A DNA stretch of 64,000 nucleotides, taken from Altica lythri (Eukaryota; Arthropoda; Insecta; Coleoptera; Chrysomelidae). Position 1 is the first letter of the stretch. Each line of letters opens with the position of its first letter. The stretch spans positions 72,452,967-72,516,966 of the forward strand of contig OZ034802.1 in the NCBI GenBank assembly GCA_964028335.1, read 5' to 3'. Made by a program: the position numbers and the translations under genes. Below are positions 40,573 through 53,220 of this stretch, in pieces. Below the pieces are notes generated by a model that was not told where the DNA came from, ran no database searches, and saw nothing but the letters and a program-made list of their open reading frames with translations.

Positions 40573-41730
40573 CTAATGTGCCTCCAGTATGTTATCGTTC
40601 CATCGTTTTCGTGGCCTTCCCACTGATCTCCTCCCTATTAGGGAGTCGTCTCTCACCGTCCTTACCACTCTATTTGCTGTCATTCTTCTTATGTGGTCAT
40701 TCCATTCTCCTCTTCTCTTCCTTGTCCATTCATTGATGTTCTCCACTTTGCACCTTCGTCGTATATCTATGCTTATGGCTCTATTCCAGAGGGTCTTGTC
40801 GTCGATCCTTCTAAGGATTTTAATCTCTGCTGTTTCTAGCATTCTTTTTGTTCTCTCTGTGTCTGGTTTTGTTTCTGCCGCGTATGTTATTATTGGTCTT
40901 ATGACTATTTTGTAAATTCTGCCCTTCATTTCTTTCCCTATATTCTTCTTCCTCCATATTGTGTCATTCAGGCATCCTGCGGCTCTGTTTGCTCCATTCA
41001 CTTGGTCTTCTACTTCTGTTTCGAGCTTTCCGTAGCTCGATAGTGTGATGCCCAAATATTTAAAATCTATGACTTGTTCAATTATTTGTCCCTCCATTTC
41101 CAATTTGCATCTAAATAAGTCTGTTCTTACGACCGTGCATTTTGTCTTCTTTGATGAAATTGGCATGTTGAAGTTTTTGGCTGTAATGTTAAATTGGTGG
41201 AACATACGTTGTAAATCGTCTTCACTTTGGGAAATTAGTATTGCGTCGTCTGCATAACACATTATTTTTAGTTGTTTTTTTCCCATCTGGTATCCCTTTT
41301 TTATTATTTCATCCATAATTAGGTTGGACAATAGGGGGCTTAGAGAATCTCCTTGTCTTATCCCGTTGCCAGCTTCAATTGGATCGGTTAGTTCGTCCTC
41401 TACTTTTATTTTAATGATGTTGTTGTCGTATATACCTGTAGGTATTTTCGTTTGTTTTGATTAGACATAGGGGTTGTCTCTTGCATATAGTATACGGATA
41501 ATGTCCTTCAGTTTGACCCTGTCGAATGCCTTTTTTAGATCCACGAAACACAGGCATGCAGGTTTGTTGTACTCTAGTGCTTTCTCTCGGATTTGTCTGA
41601 TTAGAAATATGGCGTCGGTACATGATCTAAATCCTTGTTGTTCTTCTGCTAATGTTGTACCTAATTATAATTCTTTAAACACAAAGAACATAAAAGACAA
41701 GCAAATATTAGTTAGTAGTGGGTGTAAATA
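40573..41730 (-). pseudogene. RTE-like LINE reverse transcriptase fragment
   Basis: Read on the minus strand. An RT segment with FVDLKKAFDRV (near 41540) lies upstream, then a stop (TAA at 41462-41464) and a frame change, then GIRQGDSLSPLLSN (motif before the catalytic box), YADDAILISQSEDD (catalytic YADD) and a thumb with DFKYLGITLSS. The C-terminus ends in a helical, Arg-rich region (INEWTRKRRGEWNDHIRRM, then GRRSVGRPRKRW) characteristic of RTE-type elements. No endonuclease domain is present, so it is 5'-truncated. The long open frame is 41331-40573. Confidence 0.85.
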
Positions 41731-43026
41731 AAGTATTGTACAGAGCTTGAGTAGGCATGCTTTTTAAACAATAGTGGAGTTAAAAATTCATTTCTTATTT
41801 TTCCACTCGTGTTTAAACTACTACTTACCGCTCTTTTCATGTAATATACCATTATTAATTCTTTCATAGAGTTTGCAAACACATGCAAGTTAATAGTTCA
41901 ATAATGTAAGCTAAACTAAATTTAGGAATGTGTATTTGAATTTTCATGTTTAGCTGTAGTTTCCATACACGGAGTTTCCGGAATTATATCGATCTTGTGG
42001 GATAGGTCATGAAACTTTTCGGCTTAGTTGCCAAGACAAAGCCATCTTTGCCCATCGGTGTATGTTTATTTCGAGTTTCCCTATATGCTAACTTGCTCAA
42101 ACTTTAATAAGACTTCCTTTCTAGTGTGTTTTACTAACTTTCATGAGTATAATAACGTCTTAAACGTAAAGGTAAATCATATAATAGAGACAATATTCAA
42201 TTTAATTAGATTAAATTCACAGTTTAATTTAAAAAAGGTGAAAATCTTTAATTCAATTATGGGGGTGTTCGAAAAGTCATTTTGTTTTTTTTTAATTTTC
42301 TTTTTTATCTTATTGTCATTTCTTATTTGTCTTATTTTAAATTTCAACAGCTCTTAATATTGTTTAACAAAATATAATAAATTAGACCTTTTTTAAATTT
42401 GAATCGGAATTTTTTTAACAACATTGCAGAGTCAGGAATGCCTTATTTTTTTGTATGTATGAAATCTTATAAACTAGCAAAAGTTAACTAAGATTTTTTG
42501 TTTAAAAATGTCTCCTTGTCTAATATTGTCCCAGTTACAAGAAAGATTAATGGAACTTTGGATATAGCGATGGTAAAGGAAAATCAGTTTTTGAGTTTTT
42601 GTTCGTCTTGTAAAACTGTCTTCTTATACCCGCAAGCTATATTTTCAATTTAAGTTTTTCGCAAAACGTATTATATTAATAAAATATACGGTGACCAAAA
42701 AAATATACAATTCAAAAATAAGGTAACGGAAAATCAAATTTTTGGTTAGAATATATAAAATTTATTTATAAATTATTAAACAATGAAACAAACATATATA
42801 TACGATCGGACGCTGCAACGGAACTTCGCAGACTGTCTTCTGCTGTGGCACGCCGATGGTTTTATACTCCAGCGAATACAATTATACTTGTAACTAACAA
42901 CTTCTGTTAATTAATAATGCTTTTTATTGTTGGTGCTAAAAGCCTAAAAGTATGGACAGAAGTTTTTTATTTTACCTTTTTTATAAATAGAGTGTATGTA
43001 TAAATTAAAGAGTTATCTTTCTTTTT
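41731..43026. other. Nothing recognised
   Basis: AT-rich. Nothing supported. Confidence 0.35.
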
Positions 43027-43826
43027 GAAGTTATACTTCTATTTGAGCACTCGTCGGAAAAGATTTGTGTGGGGTTAAATAAGAAAAAACATTACATATG
43101 TAATGGTGTGAGTAAGAGAGAGACAGAAACACATATAATGTATATTGGTCAGTAAAAACAAAGATGAAATATTTACCTCATGTTTAGTCATAACTATAAG
43201 TCCTCTGAATATCGTTTAAACATTTAGTACATTAAAAAGAAATAGATATGCAAAAAACAGTCTGAGCTAATGTTATGAATATAATAGTGACGTATCACAT
43301 TGTGTTTGACCGATTATTTTATAATTCTGTCACGTAAGTAAACATATAAAGTTTAGTATTTTATATTAATAATAATATTCAGTAATGAAGTCCATAGTAC
43401 CGTCACATGGTTGCATGCGGTAAGTATTCCAAATGGGTTTAATTTATGTACCCGGGGTTTTTGGGGTCGCTGAACACGAATATTAGGATGTCGAAAGTCT
43501 CCGCGGCACTTGGTGCCTAGGGTATTTACCTCTTCTCCTGGGGTTTTATGTAAATTCTGTACAAAATCAGTGCACACTTGAGAACCCAGCGGTTTTTTGG
43601 GTCGCTCAATATGAATATGATAATGGCGATGGTGTCCGAAACACCTGGTGCTTAAGACGGACCTCGTCTACAGGAATTTTATGCAAATTCGATACAAAAT
43701 GAGTGCGCACTTGGGACTAGGAGGTTTTTGAGGTCGCTGAACACGAATATCATATAGGTAATGATTTTGCTAAATCATTCGTATACAAATTTATGAATCC
43801 AGGCGAGTGCATAGAAGTATAACTTC
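43027..43826. mobile_element. TIR element with GAAGTTATACTTCTAT ends, copy 1
   Basis: 800 bp. The ends are exact inverted copies (GAAGTTATACTTCTAT and ATAGAAGTATAACTTC), followed inward by a GCACTCG-like motif on both sides. The interior contains three loosely repeated blocks with TTTGGGGTCGCTGAACACGA and CGGCACTTGGTGCC. Copy 2 at 47060 is about 85 percent similar by eye. Both copies share the ~30 bp beyond the right end (ACTGACTGCCACACCC), so the element may extend to about 43856. No ORF. Confidence 0.8.
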
Positions 43827-43856
43827 TGCCGGCAGTATCACTGACTGCCACACCCG

Positions 43857-44590
43857 TTTTATAATATTAATCCAAGAAACTTCTATCAATCTATCTAGTA
43901 ATTTTTGTTTTAATCATTTAACACTATTCACTTTACATTTTATAATAACCAGAAACTTTATCAAATATTGCCTCACATTCTGTGATCACATCAAAATATT
44001 CGTTTTCTATCAAACTGTCAACAACTCACATATACAATTTACATCTAAAAGCGTACAGCGTTTTACTATACGAGTATAGCACACACATAAAATATTTAGT
44101 TCTTATTTATTATCTTATAAAAAAAAATTATGAATTAATTGCATTTATATAAACAAACTACTAATAAAATTAAATTAAAGACGGTTTGGAAATGTCATAT
44201 AATTACTTCTTATTTCTATTAAACGAGTTTTTTTACTGCACAACACCTACGCCGAAGTTAGTATTAAGTAGGTTAAAAGTTTAAATTCATAAATTAGGAG
44301 TAAACGCATTTAAAACATTAACCAAAAAATATATAAAAATCAAAAATAATAATAAGATGTATTGCCTTCTCTACCTCTTTTAACATCCCGACAGCGCCAG
44401 CGTAGTGTTATACTTTCAACTAACCTTCTTAAATAATCTTGATCAATATTATCCTATTTCACAGTTAAGAACCATAACAGGTCCTCAAAATTAGTTGGCA
44501 TCACATTAACAGGACTTATTCTTTTTAAAGCTTATTTCAGATATATTCTATTAAGTTTAAATCCGGGATGCAAGCTGGCTAACATAAAAT
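43857..44590. other. Nothing recognised
   Basis: No supported feature. Confidence 0.35.
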
Positions 44591-44599
44591 TGAGATCTT

Positions 44600-45535
44600 T
44601 ACCTCTCGATAACCACTAATAACCCGATACATGGTTTAGCAGATGATAGCAACCTACACTGTAGCAAAGCGCACAACCGTCCCATACAACTAGATATTCT
44701 GAAAGAGGAAAGAAGATCCACAACGGCTTCTCTCAATCAAGATTTGAAAATTGTAGACGAGTGGGGAAGAAAGAATCTTGTTAATTTCAACGCTTCCAAG
44801 ACAAAGACATGTTGCCTATCCAACAAGAGGCAAACATGCGACTTATCCATTACAATCAACGATCAGACACTGGTAGCGGGCGACTCCATTACGCTGGTTG
44901 GTATAACGATCTCCCAGGACCTACTCTGGAACGAACATATTGCATCCATAGCAATTGCAGCAGGAAAGACGTTGGACTTTCTGTTTAAAGCACGGAAATA
45001 TTTTTCTCCATCCAACTTGGCTACTCTTTACAAAGCCCAAATACGGCCTAATCTTGAATACTGCTCGCATATATGGGGTTCGGCGGCTCCGTCAAGGCTC
45101 GGAGTTCTTGATGCAATACAGAGAAGGGCAGTTCGACTAATAAACGACACCAGTATCACCAAAAACCTAGCCCCATTATCCCACCGAAGAGCAGTGGCTG
45201 ATCTTTCCTTGTTTTACCGATACATAAACGGATTTTGCTCAGAAGAACTCCGCTCTATAGTGCCTACACTTGCCAGACCAGCCAGAGCAACGCGACGTGC
45301 CAACTTCATGCACCCTTATACTGTTCAGTGCTCGACATCGAGAACAGATCGATTCGATCGTTCCTTCATCCCCAGGGTCTCCAGATTGTGGAACTCCTTA
45401 CCTCCCCACGTCTTCCCCACTCGTCCTAACTTGCAGGTCTTTAAATCCCAAATTAATAAATTACCTCTTCTGCCCCAATAGATGTTCTCGGTACATTTGT
45501 ATTTAGGTCTATACCTACGAGGACATCCTTAATAA
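44600..45535 (+). pseudogene. CR1/Jockey-like LINE reverse transcriptase, C-terminal part
   Basis: The frame is open from about 44600 to the stop at 45479-45481. It begins at the catalytic box (GLADDSNLHC) and continues with LVNFNASKTK, LVGITISQDLLWNEHI and NLEYCSHIWGSAAPSRL, then LFYRYINGFCSEEL and a C-terminal RVSRLWNSLPPHVFP, the usual end of Jockey/CR1-type RTs. The frame has no stop over about 290 codons, so insertion is fairly recent, but everything upstream of motif C is missing. A 3' UTR with a small hairpin and a TTAATAAAAAAATAA tail closes it at about 45535. Confidence 0.85.
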
Positions 45536-45857
45536 AAAAATAACGATTCTTGCAATGTGTTAGTGTATCTAATCCACTAAAAGAATAAAAACATATTGGT
45601 CCAATATGTGTCTTCTAGCTGTATTAATATAGTTTGTCCTCTGAAAAATATTCCGCTTCAGAACATAATAGATCATCCACCAAAATTTTTTGGATGTCTT
45701 AAATTGCATACAGAATAACACTCGCCATCTCATTTGTAAATCAGTAATCTTTGATCTGAAGTGTAAAAACCAAATTTTGAGTTATTCGTAAAAAGAATGT
45801 TACCACAGTCATCAATATTCCAATTTATTTTTTCCCTTGCAAATAAAAATATAAGAC

Positions 45858-46180
45858 AGGGCACTAAAAAAATGACGTAAAGTTTGAAGTTTCAATTGTC
45901 GATTTGACAAACTCTCTCTATCATTAACGTCATACTATATGTGCTTAGGGAGAAAAGTGAGTAAGTGTCACATTTGACATGAGTTGAATTTAACGACCCT
46001 TTGGCGATTTGATAGCTAGGCACCTATAGCTTAGTTGTTAGAGAGTAAGCGCATAGAGCTGAAGGTTGCGAGTTCGAGTCTCGCTAGGTGCGACATTTTT
46101 TCAATTTCTCCTTAATGTCATTTAATATATTCTTGTTTGTAAACGTACTTTCTAAAAAAATTGCAAAATTTCAAAATGCT
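45858..46180 (+). repeat. SINE-like tRNA-related repeat, full-length-looking copy
   Basis: Left part 45858-46010 (TTTCAATTGTCGATTTGACA, then a CATTAACGTCATACTATATG block and GTGTCACATTTGACATGAG). The tRNA-like block at 46018-46092 has A-box-like TAGCTTAGTTGTTAGAG and B-box-like GCGAGTTCGAGTCTCGC. The right tail is GACATTTTTTCAATTTCTCC then TTAATGTCATTTAATATATT. The pol III boxes lie in the middle, not at the start, of the repeated unit. Confidence 0.8.
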
Positions 46181-47059
46181 TTACGGTACTCCTTTGTAAG
46201 TCTGGAGGTAGCAGCAGCTACTCTGGCTGCAATGCCAGTCTGCCTTAAGATGTGTATAATTTGTGAAGACAAACGTACATTTCGAAACGTGGTCAACTTC
46301 TGTTAATAGAGTTGACTTGCAGTAACATGGCATCGACGCAAAGCCTAAAAGATTAAAAATAGATTATCGGCAAGCATGTTACAGCTCGCCTTTTTTAAAG
46401 TCAACTTTATGGTTCCTAACTAAGGCTCGTGAAACTGTCGTCTGATTTATATCCACTAAATTTGTACATATCTTTGCCTTTTTCAATTTTTATTGAAATA
46501 AATAAATATTGGCAGTAGTAAAATCTAACTAAATTTCATAATAATATTAGCAAGTATACATGTTTTGCGCTACTTTTTTGGCAGAGTATATTTCAAGATA
46601 AAAATTGCACAGACAAATCTTCATTGGGTTTTCAAACTGACATCAAATTTAACCTCTCTAACAAATCTACTACTTCGCTAACTCAATTATTTCGTCCGAA
46701 ATTAGTTGGAAGAGATTTCCTCGTTCTCTGGCACTTTTTCTCACATTCGATTTTCATGCTATGCTGTTAAATACGTTATTATTAAACGCGATTGAGACTA
46801 TTAATTAAAATTGGATTATTGGATTAAAAGTTTGGAAAACGCTTTACAACTCACATTGTTTTTTATATTATTGTTATAATTTTAGATTTGTTTTGATTGG
46901 TTTTGTTTGTTGTATTTCTTCTTAAGGTAAGTATCAACGTGTTAAAAAAATACAAACGAATTTATAGTAGAGGGACTAGCCTATAATTCAATTCTGTATG
47001 TAAATGTGAATTAAAATGCTCTTGACGATTTCTGAATTTACTATTTATTTGTGTTTATT
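46181..47059. other. Nothing recognised
   Basis: No supported feature. Confidence 0.35.
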
Positions 47060-47967
47060 GAAGTTATACTTCTATTCATGCACTCGATTTGTGTGGGGTT
47101 AAATGGGAAAAATCATTACATATGTAATGGTGTAAGTAAGGGAGAGACAGAAACACACATAAGGTATATTGGTCGGTAAAAACAAAGATGAAATATTTAC
47201 CACATGTTTAGTCATAACTATAAGTTCTTTAAATACCGTTTAAATATTCAGTACATTGAAAAGAGATAGATATACAAAAAACAGTCTAAGCTAATGTTTT
47301 GGAATATCATAGTGACGTATTACATTGTGTTTGGCAGATTATTTTATAATTCTGTCACGTATTTAAACATATAAAGTTTAGTATTTTATATCAATAATAT
47401 TAATATTAATATTCAGTAATGAGTATTGTATTGTAGTCCATACTACCGTCATATGGTTGCATTATATCCTGCACTATGCTTTTAAGGTTGTTGGCTACAT
47501 AAACAGAGTTTTTAAGACTAGTCAAAAAGTGCATTCCGAACAAACAATAGATAGAAAAATTACTACTCGGTAAGGATTCCAAATGGGTTCAATTTATGTA
47601 CTCGGGGTTTTTGGGGTCGCTGAACACGAATTTCATGATGTCGAAAGTCTCCGCGGCACTTGGTGCCTAGAGTATTTACCTCTTCTCCTGGTGTTTTATG
47701 TAAATTCTGTACAAAATTACACTTGGAACTCGGCTGGGTTTTGAGTCACTGAATACGAATATGATAATGGCGATGGTGTCCGAAACACCTGGTACTTAAG
47801 ACGGACCTCGTCTCCAGGAAATGTTATGCAAATTTGATACAAAATGAGTGTGTACTCGGTACTAGGAGGTTTTTAATGTCGCTGAACACGAATATCATAT
47901 AATGATTTTGCTAAATCATTCGCATAAAGATTTATGAATCCGGGCACGTGCATAGAAGTATAACTTC
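47060..47967. mobile_element. TIR element with GAAGTTATACTTCTAT ends, copy 2
   Basis: 908 bp, same ends as copy 1. It holds about 100 bp (around 47460-47570) that copy 1 lacks. The downstream ACTGACTGCCACACCC is again shared. Confidence 0.8.
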
Positions 47968-48000
47968 TGCTGGCAGTCCCACTGACTGCCACACCCTTTT

Positions 48001-48240
48001 TTTACAATTTTTAAAGTTTTTAGGAATTTAAAATATTTTACGATTTTTTCACACTGTCTTGTATTTTTAATATTATTTAGAATTTTCTTATTTTTAATAG
48101 ATTTTCTCATTTCTCTTAATTTTTTATATGATTTTTCTAATATTTAAAATTTATCCAATTTTTCGTCAATTTTCATTTTTTTACGTTTTATTTAATTTTT
48201 TAACAATTGTTTCTTAATCTGCAAAAAATATTTTTGTGTA
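48001..48240. repeat. T-tract array, roughly 10-bp spaced
   Basis: Runs of five to seven T spaced about ten to eleven bases. Same type as 39640-40160 and the complement of the 310-560 array. Confidence 0.55.
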
Positions 48241-49068
48241 GTTTTAAAAATAATTAACACAAAAACTATAGTTTTATATGCCTATACATATACGTTCGGG
48301 TATATAAGCGTTTGTATGATATTTCATGTGACTCTTTTTTTTTGTCACTTTCTTTGCTACAACGTCCTTAAAAAATAGCTAAAAAAATTATGATACATGA
48401 ACATTCATTTGTATACAAAGAACTAGTAAGACTTAACAATAAAAATGAAATTTTCAACTCATTCATAAAAACTCCCTTTTTCACTTATTTAGTATTTTAT
48501 AGAATTTCACAAATTTGTCTTTGTCATATCCCTCTTATTACTCTCCGTTTGCTTGACAATATAAGTACTTATACTAATGAGGGTGGTTTTTAATGAAGCG
48601 CAATCGTAGTCGTTGGTTGAGGAGGGTGGAATAAGGCATAAGAAGGACGTAGAATGCGGTTATTTATCAAGTAGACCGTAAAGAAAATTTAAACTCCATT
48701 GGTTAACATTAAGTAAGTAGATTAATTGATAGAATAAATAAATATTAAACATATTTAATGACATTTCATTTATTTTAAATCCTATTCATATTTTTTTATT
48801 CGTTCTTGTTTTCCAGTTTATTTTAGAGATAACATTTGATTTTATTACTTTACTAGTTGTACTCGCAACATCGTTCGCGTGGCGTGTGATTGTTGTATAA
48901 AAATTTCTTACCCCACCCCATTTAAGGAATGGGAGAGAAATTTTTATACACCAGATGTTAAGTTGAAAGAAGACAATTACGTCTTTGAAAACCGCATTCG
49001 AATAGGATCAGTAGTTTTCATGTGATGCGCGCACAAACATATACATTTCTAAAGTTTTATTATATGTA
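48241..49068. other. Mostly unrecognised
   Basis: At 48890-48960 a short inverted repeat (GTATAAAAATTTCTTACCCC with GAGAAATTTTTATACACC) suggests a small hairpin element. Nothing else is supported. Confidence 0.4.
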
Positions 49069-49620
49069 CTAGCTGACCCGGCGGACTTCGTACCGCAAAT
49101 CATTTATGTCATTCTTCAATTTTTCGTTTTTTCAATTTATTTTGATTTTATCGTTTTCATCATATTTTCTCGTTAGTTATCAGGTTTATACTATTTTTTT
49201 TTCGTTATATTTTGTAGTTTATCGGTAAAATATATTAGATGCATAACAATACTTAATTTAGTAAGAATTTCTCGTTTAAATATAAGTGATATGAACTGCG
49301 CCACCTTACGGTGGCGTGATATAAAGTAATCAAATATTAAGTAGTGGTTGCTCGTTTAATGAAAGCGCCATCTGGTAGTAACTTCCATTAATACGAATAT
49401 CATATTCATCTTACCCATTAAAAATACATCATCATACTGATTTTCATGACAATCGGTTAAACGGGGCGGAAGTCGATACTTTACAGCGCCGCCTGGTAGC
49501 GAACTACATCAATGGGCATAGCATATAAAGCTTCTCCGTGGAAAAATACATGTACATACCAATTTTAATAATCATCGGTCAAATAGTTTCTGAGTCTATC
49601 GATTTCATACATACAAACAT

Positions 49621-49705
<85 letters not shown>

Positions 49706-50280
49706 TAGATAGATAGAGAGGATTGCTCGTTTAATGAAAGCGCCATCTGGTGGTAACTTTCATTAATACGAATATCACATTCATATTAACCGTTAATAAA
49801 AATACAGCATCCTACTGATTTTCATGAAAATCGGTTAAACAGGACAAAAGTTGTTACTCTGCAGCGCCACCTGGTGGCAAGTGGCATCAATGAGCATATC
49901 ATAAAAACCTTCTCCGTAAAAAAATACATATGCATACCAATTTTCATGACAATCGGTTGAACGGGGCAGAAGTTGCTACTTTGCAGCGCCACCTGGTGGC
50001 GAGTGGCATCAATGAGCATAGCATATTCGTTTTCTCCGTGAAAAAATACATATACATACCAATTTTCATGACAATCGGTTGAACGGGGCAGAAGTTGCTA
50101 CTTTATAGCGCCACCTGATGGCGAGTGGCATCAATGAGCATATCATATAAACCTTCTCCGTGGAAAAATACATATATATACCACTTTTCATAATAATCGG
50201 TCCAGTAGTTTTTGAGTTCATCGATTTCGTACATAAAAACACATCCTTTTTTATATATATAGATATAGATTGATTAGTCA
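49069..50280. repeat. Tandem array of ~135-bp units with TA microsatellite
   Basis: It starts with ACTAGCTGACCCGGCGGACT, a widely shared arthropod repeat start. Units with ATTTTCATGACAATCGGTT, CAGCGCCACCTGGTGGC and GGCATCAATGAGCATA recur from about 49370 to 50200, the best three between 49800 and 50200. At 49623-49701 a long (TA)n run and then (GATA)4 separate two partial copies. The block resembles microsatellite-associated mini-me-type elements. The 65- and 71-codon minus frames here are just the repeat. Confidence 0.7.
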
Positions 50281-50543
50281 CATAAGAGTGAAGCTGCAGA
50301 TTCTATAAAATGAATGTTGAGTATCAGCCACAAGATTCTTTTTGCATAAAATATATCGGTTGTTAAATCAACAGATATAACTTTAATTGTAATGTTAATT
50401 TTATTTTTAAATACAAAATTAAATGATTTTTTATTGAAAATGCGTCGTTTCTACAAATCCAACATTTCTGAGACAAAACTAAGTAAAAAAAGTAAATTAT
50501 ATTAAGTATATAAAACCCTCAGAAACTGTGATTTTACTATTTT

Positions 50544-50800
50544 TCACGTACGCATCATGTCGTTGAACGTTGAAAACATTAAGGAAAATCTGGTGCACAG
50601 GTTGAGTTGAGTCAGCCCTTTGAAGTAGATTCGTGCGTCGCGTACTTGTGGCATGATTTCGGGAAATTGCCTCAATGTTATCGAGGCACTAATCTCTTCG
50701 TAGATTTTACTTGACCCATGCACTACAACATTTTCCTTAGGGGTCGCTGCTTCACAATAGCACAAAGCCATATCTACTTTGGACTTCCAAGACGGTGATT
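50544..50800 (-). pseudogene. Protein-like ORF of unknown origin
   Basis: About 84 codons without a stop on the minus strand, with an ATG at 50771 and in-frame codons upstream to a TAG. The translation looks like a real protein rather than noise: ENVVVHGSSKIYEEISASIT and PQVRDARIYFKGLTQLNLC. I could not place the family. It may be a fragment of a retrocopied or degraded gene, or a single exon. Confidence 0.3.
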
Positions 50801-51544
50801 TCTAAATTGTCATTTGGTATATATGATAAACAAAATAACAAACTTGATACTCGTGCGACTTCTCGACAACAGTTGTGCTTCGAAATGAGAGCTCTTTTCG
50901 ATCATTTCCATTTTTCTTATTATCATAATATAACAATATAATGAAATAACGATTCTTCACGATTTTTCAGATATTTCCTTTTTTTTATTTTTTCCTCTTT
51001 GTTTTTCTTAGTTAGTTAGTTAGTGAGCTTCTCTCAATGCGTTTTCCTTTAAATCCTTCAATCCCTTAACAACTCCGATTCTGTTGAGGCACCATATTCC
51101 TGGTTTCTTGACACGCTTTATGAGTGCAGTCTATCTTAGACTCTTTTGTCGTCTGTAATGTTTTTTTTGTCTTCTTATTTTCTTATTCTGTTTTCTTGAC
51201 TTATTTTTTTCTAAATTTCAGATTCTGGGTCGTATTCTGTTGTTTTCCACTTGCCCTGGTACATCGTTATCTTTTTCTTATAGCTTATAGCTTTTGTAAT
51301 TTTTCTACGTTTTAGGTCATGGTATAAGGTGATGTTCTTTCCATTACTTGATTCGTTAACCGGGAATTATTGTAGTTTTGATCTGTCCTTATTTTATTCT
51401 TGGTTTAATTTGCGTTTTCTTTTAACTGGTAATTTAATTTTTGCGTGTTACACTTTTCACATTTTCTTAAAGCATAATTCTTAATGTAAATTACTTCTAA
51501 GTACTTTACTTATTTCTTATGTTGGTTGTTTTTTTTCTTCGTTG
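50801..51544. other. Nothing recognised
   Basis: T-rich; no supported feature. Confidence 0.35.
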
Positions 51545-51700
51545 TGTTCATTTAAATAGATTAGTTGTTAGAGCATCAGCGCGTAGAGCTGAAGGTTGCG
51601 AGTTCGATTCTCGCTGGATGCGACATTTTTTCAATTTCTCCTGATTGTCATTTAATATATTCTTGTTTGTATACTTTCTTAAATTTTCAAAATTTCAAAA
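51545..51700 (+). repeat. SINE-like tRNA-related repeat, 5'-truncated
   Basis: Starts inside the tRNA-like block (TTAGTTGTTAGAGCATCAGC), with B-box-like GCGAGTTCGATTCTCGC, then the GACATTTTTTCAATTTCTCC tail. Confidence 0.75.
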
Positions 51701-51784
51701 TTTTCAAAAAATCCAATGAGCAAAATCTCAAATAATCGTTTACTAAAGAATCCATGGTTCCGGTCTCCTAACCGAATAAAAATA

Positions 51785-52095
51785 TACGACAGGGCACTAA
51801 CAAAACGACTTAGAGTTTGATATTTCAATTGCCGATTTGACAAAGTCTCTCTCTCATTAACGTCATCCTATATGTGCTTAAGTAGAAAGTGAGTGTCACA
51901 TGCGGCATGAGTTGAATTTAACGACCGTTCGGCGATTTGATTGGTAAGCATCTATAGCTTAGTTGTTAGAGCGTCAGCGCGTAGAGCTGAAGATTGCGAG
52001 TTCGAGTCTGGCTGGGTGCGACATTTTTTCAATTTCTCCTTAATGTCGTTTAATATATTCTTGTTTGTATACTTTCTAAAAACTTTCAAAATGTA
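51785..52095 (+). repeat. SINE-like tRNA-related repeat, near full length
   Basis: Left part, tRNA-like block (51946-52022) and tail as in 45858-46180. The order and spacing are the same, which defines the repeated unit. Confidence 0.8.
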
Positions 52096-53220
52096 ATACA
52101 TATTTTTTTAATTTTTCACTATTACTAATTAATCTAACTGAACACTTTTCTCTTTTTCAGGTTTATTTTTTTGTTAATATAATCAGCGTTCTTTTTGCTA
52201 AAGTAATTTTAATTAAAGTTTTAACAAAAAAATGGCTGCCTTCTAAAAAAATTCAATTATTATAATGGTCCAAACGACATAGGAAAATGGCCTGAGAGTG
52301 ACACGTCGTAACCATAATGCCGTAGGCACGCGAGCAGTTGACCTGAGATGTTAATTTTTCAAATTTTCTCATAAAAAGAAGGTAGATTTTTAAAATGGCC
52401 AAGCTTTACTTTATTTTCTACTTTAAATTGCCGCAATCGCCAGAAAAACTGTCAAGAGAACAATGAGTAAACGAGTTTAAGATAAGCTTTGGTATTTTTT
52501 ATCTCGATGCTTAATTCAATGAATATTTTTTTATTTTTTTATAAAGTATAAAGTTCACATTATTTTTTTTTGTACAGATTTCTAATGGTCGCTCAAGTTT
52601 TCTTATTATGACATTACATCTTGTTTAAAGTTGTAAAGATAACTACAACTCAAAAGAAGTATTCAAAATATTTTCGAGATAAAATTTTCTTATCATAACT
52701 TTATTTTTTGCATAAATTCAAAAGTCTTGTATAAAGTTGTTTAGATAACTCCAAAAGAGCTTTCTTAAAAAATTTAAAATAAGGCTTTAATAAAAATTTT
52801 ATAGATGCTTATTAAATTCAATTAATCGAATATCAAAACGGAAATGAATACAAAAATGTAGTTAACAACATTAAAAGAAAAGACAAAGAATAATAATTAT
52901 TAACATGCATATAAATATATTAAAATTGCTTTTATTAAGTGACCCCTATAATTTGATTGTAAATGTTTGCGTGATATATGTATCTCCATTTATAAGAACA
53001 TGGTCACGTCATTAAACCTATTTCAAAATATTTTTCTTTGTGTAGTTAATGAGCTTGTTATGTTTGCTGATCAAATCCTGTTTATTTTAGAGTTCAAATT
53101 GTAACGATTATGCTGCAAAACAACTAAGGGCATTATTGAACTTTCAAGAATAACATAGAACTATCTGTATCAGTCTTGTTAGTTTTGCATAAAGACAAAA
53201 ATATAGAGACTTAAAATACT
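52096..53220. other. Nothing recognised
   Basis: No supported feature. Confidence 0.35.

Noticed and set aside
41474..41731. 85-codon plus-strand ORF
   Set aside because: Antisense to the RTE reverse transcriptase segment with FVDLKKAFD.
45235..45506. Alternative-frame ORFs within the CR1/Jockey-like fragment
   Set aside because: Shadows of the long RT frame.
46018..46092. Functional tRNA genes in the repeated tRNA-like blocks
   Set aside because: Dispersed copies with a shared non-tRNA left part and tail; they are SINE-like repeats.
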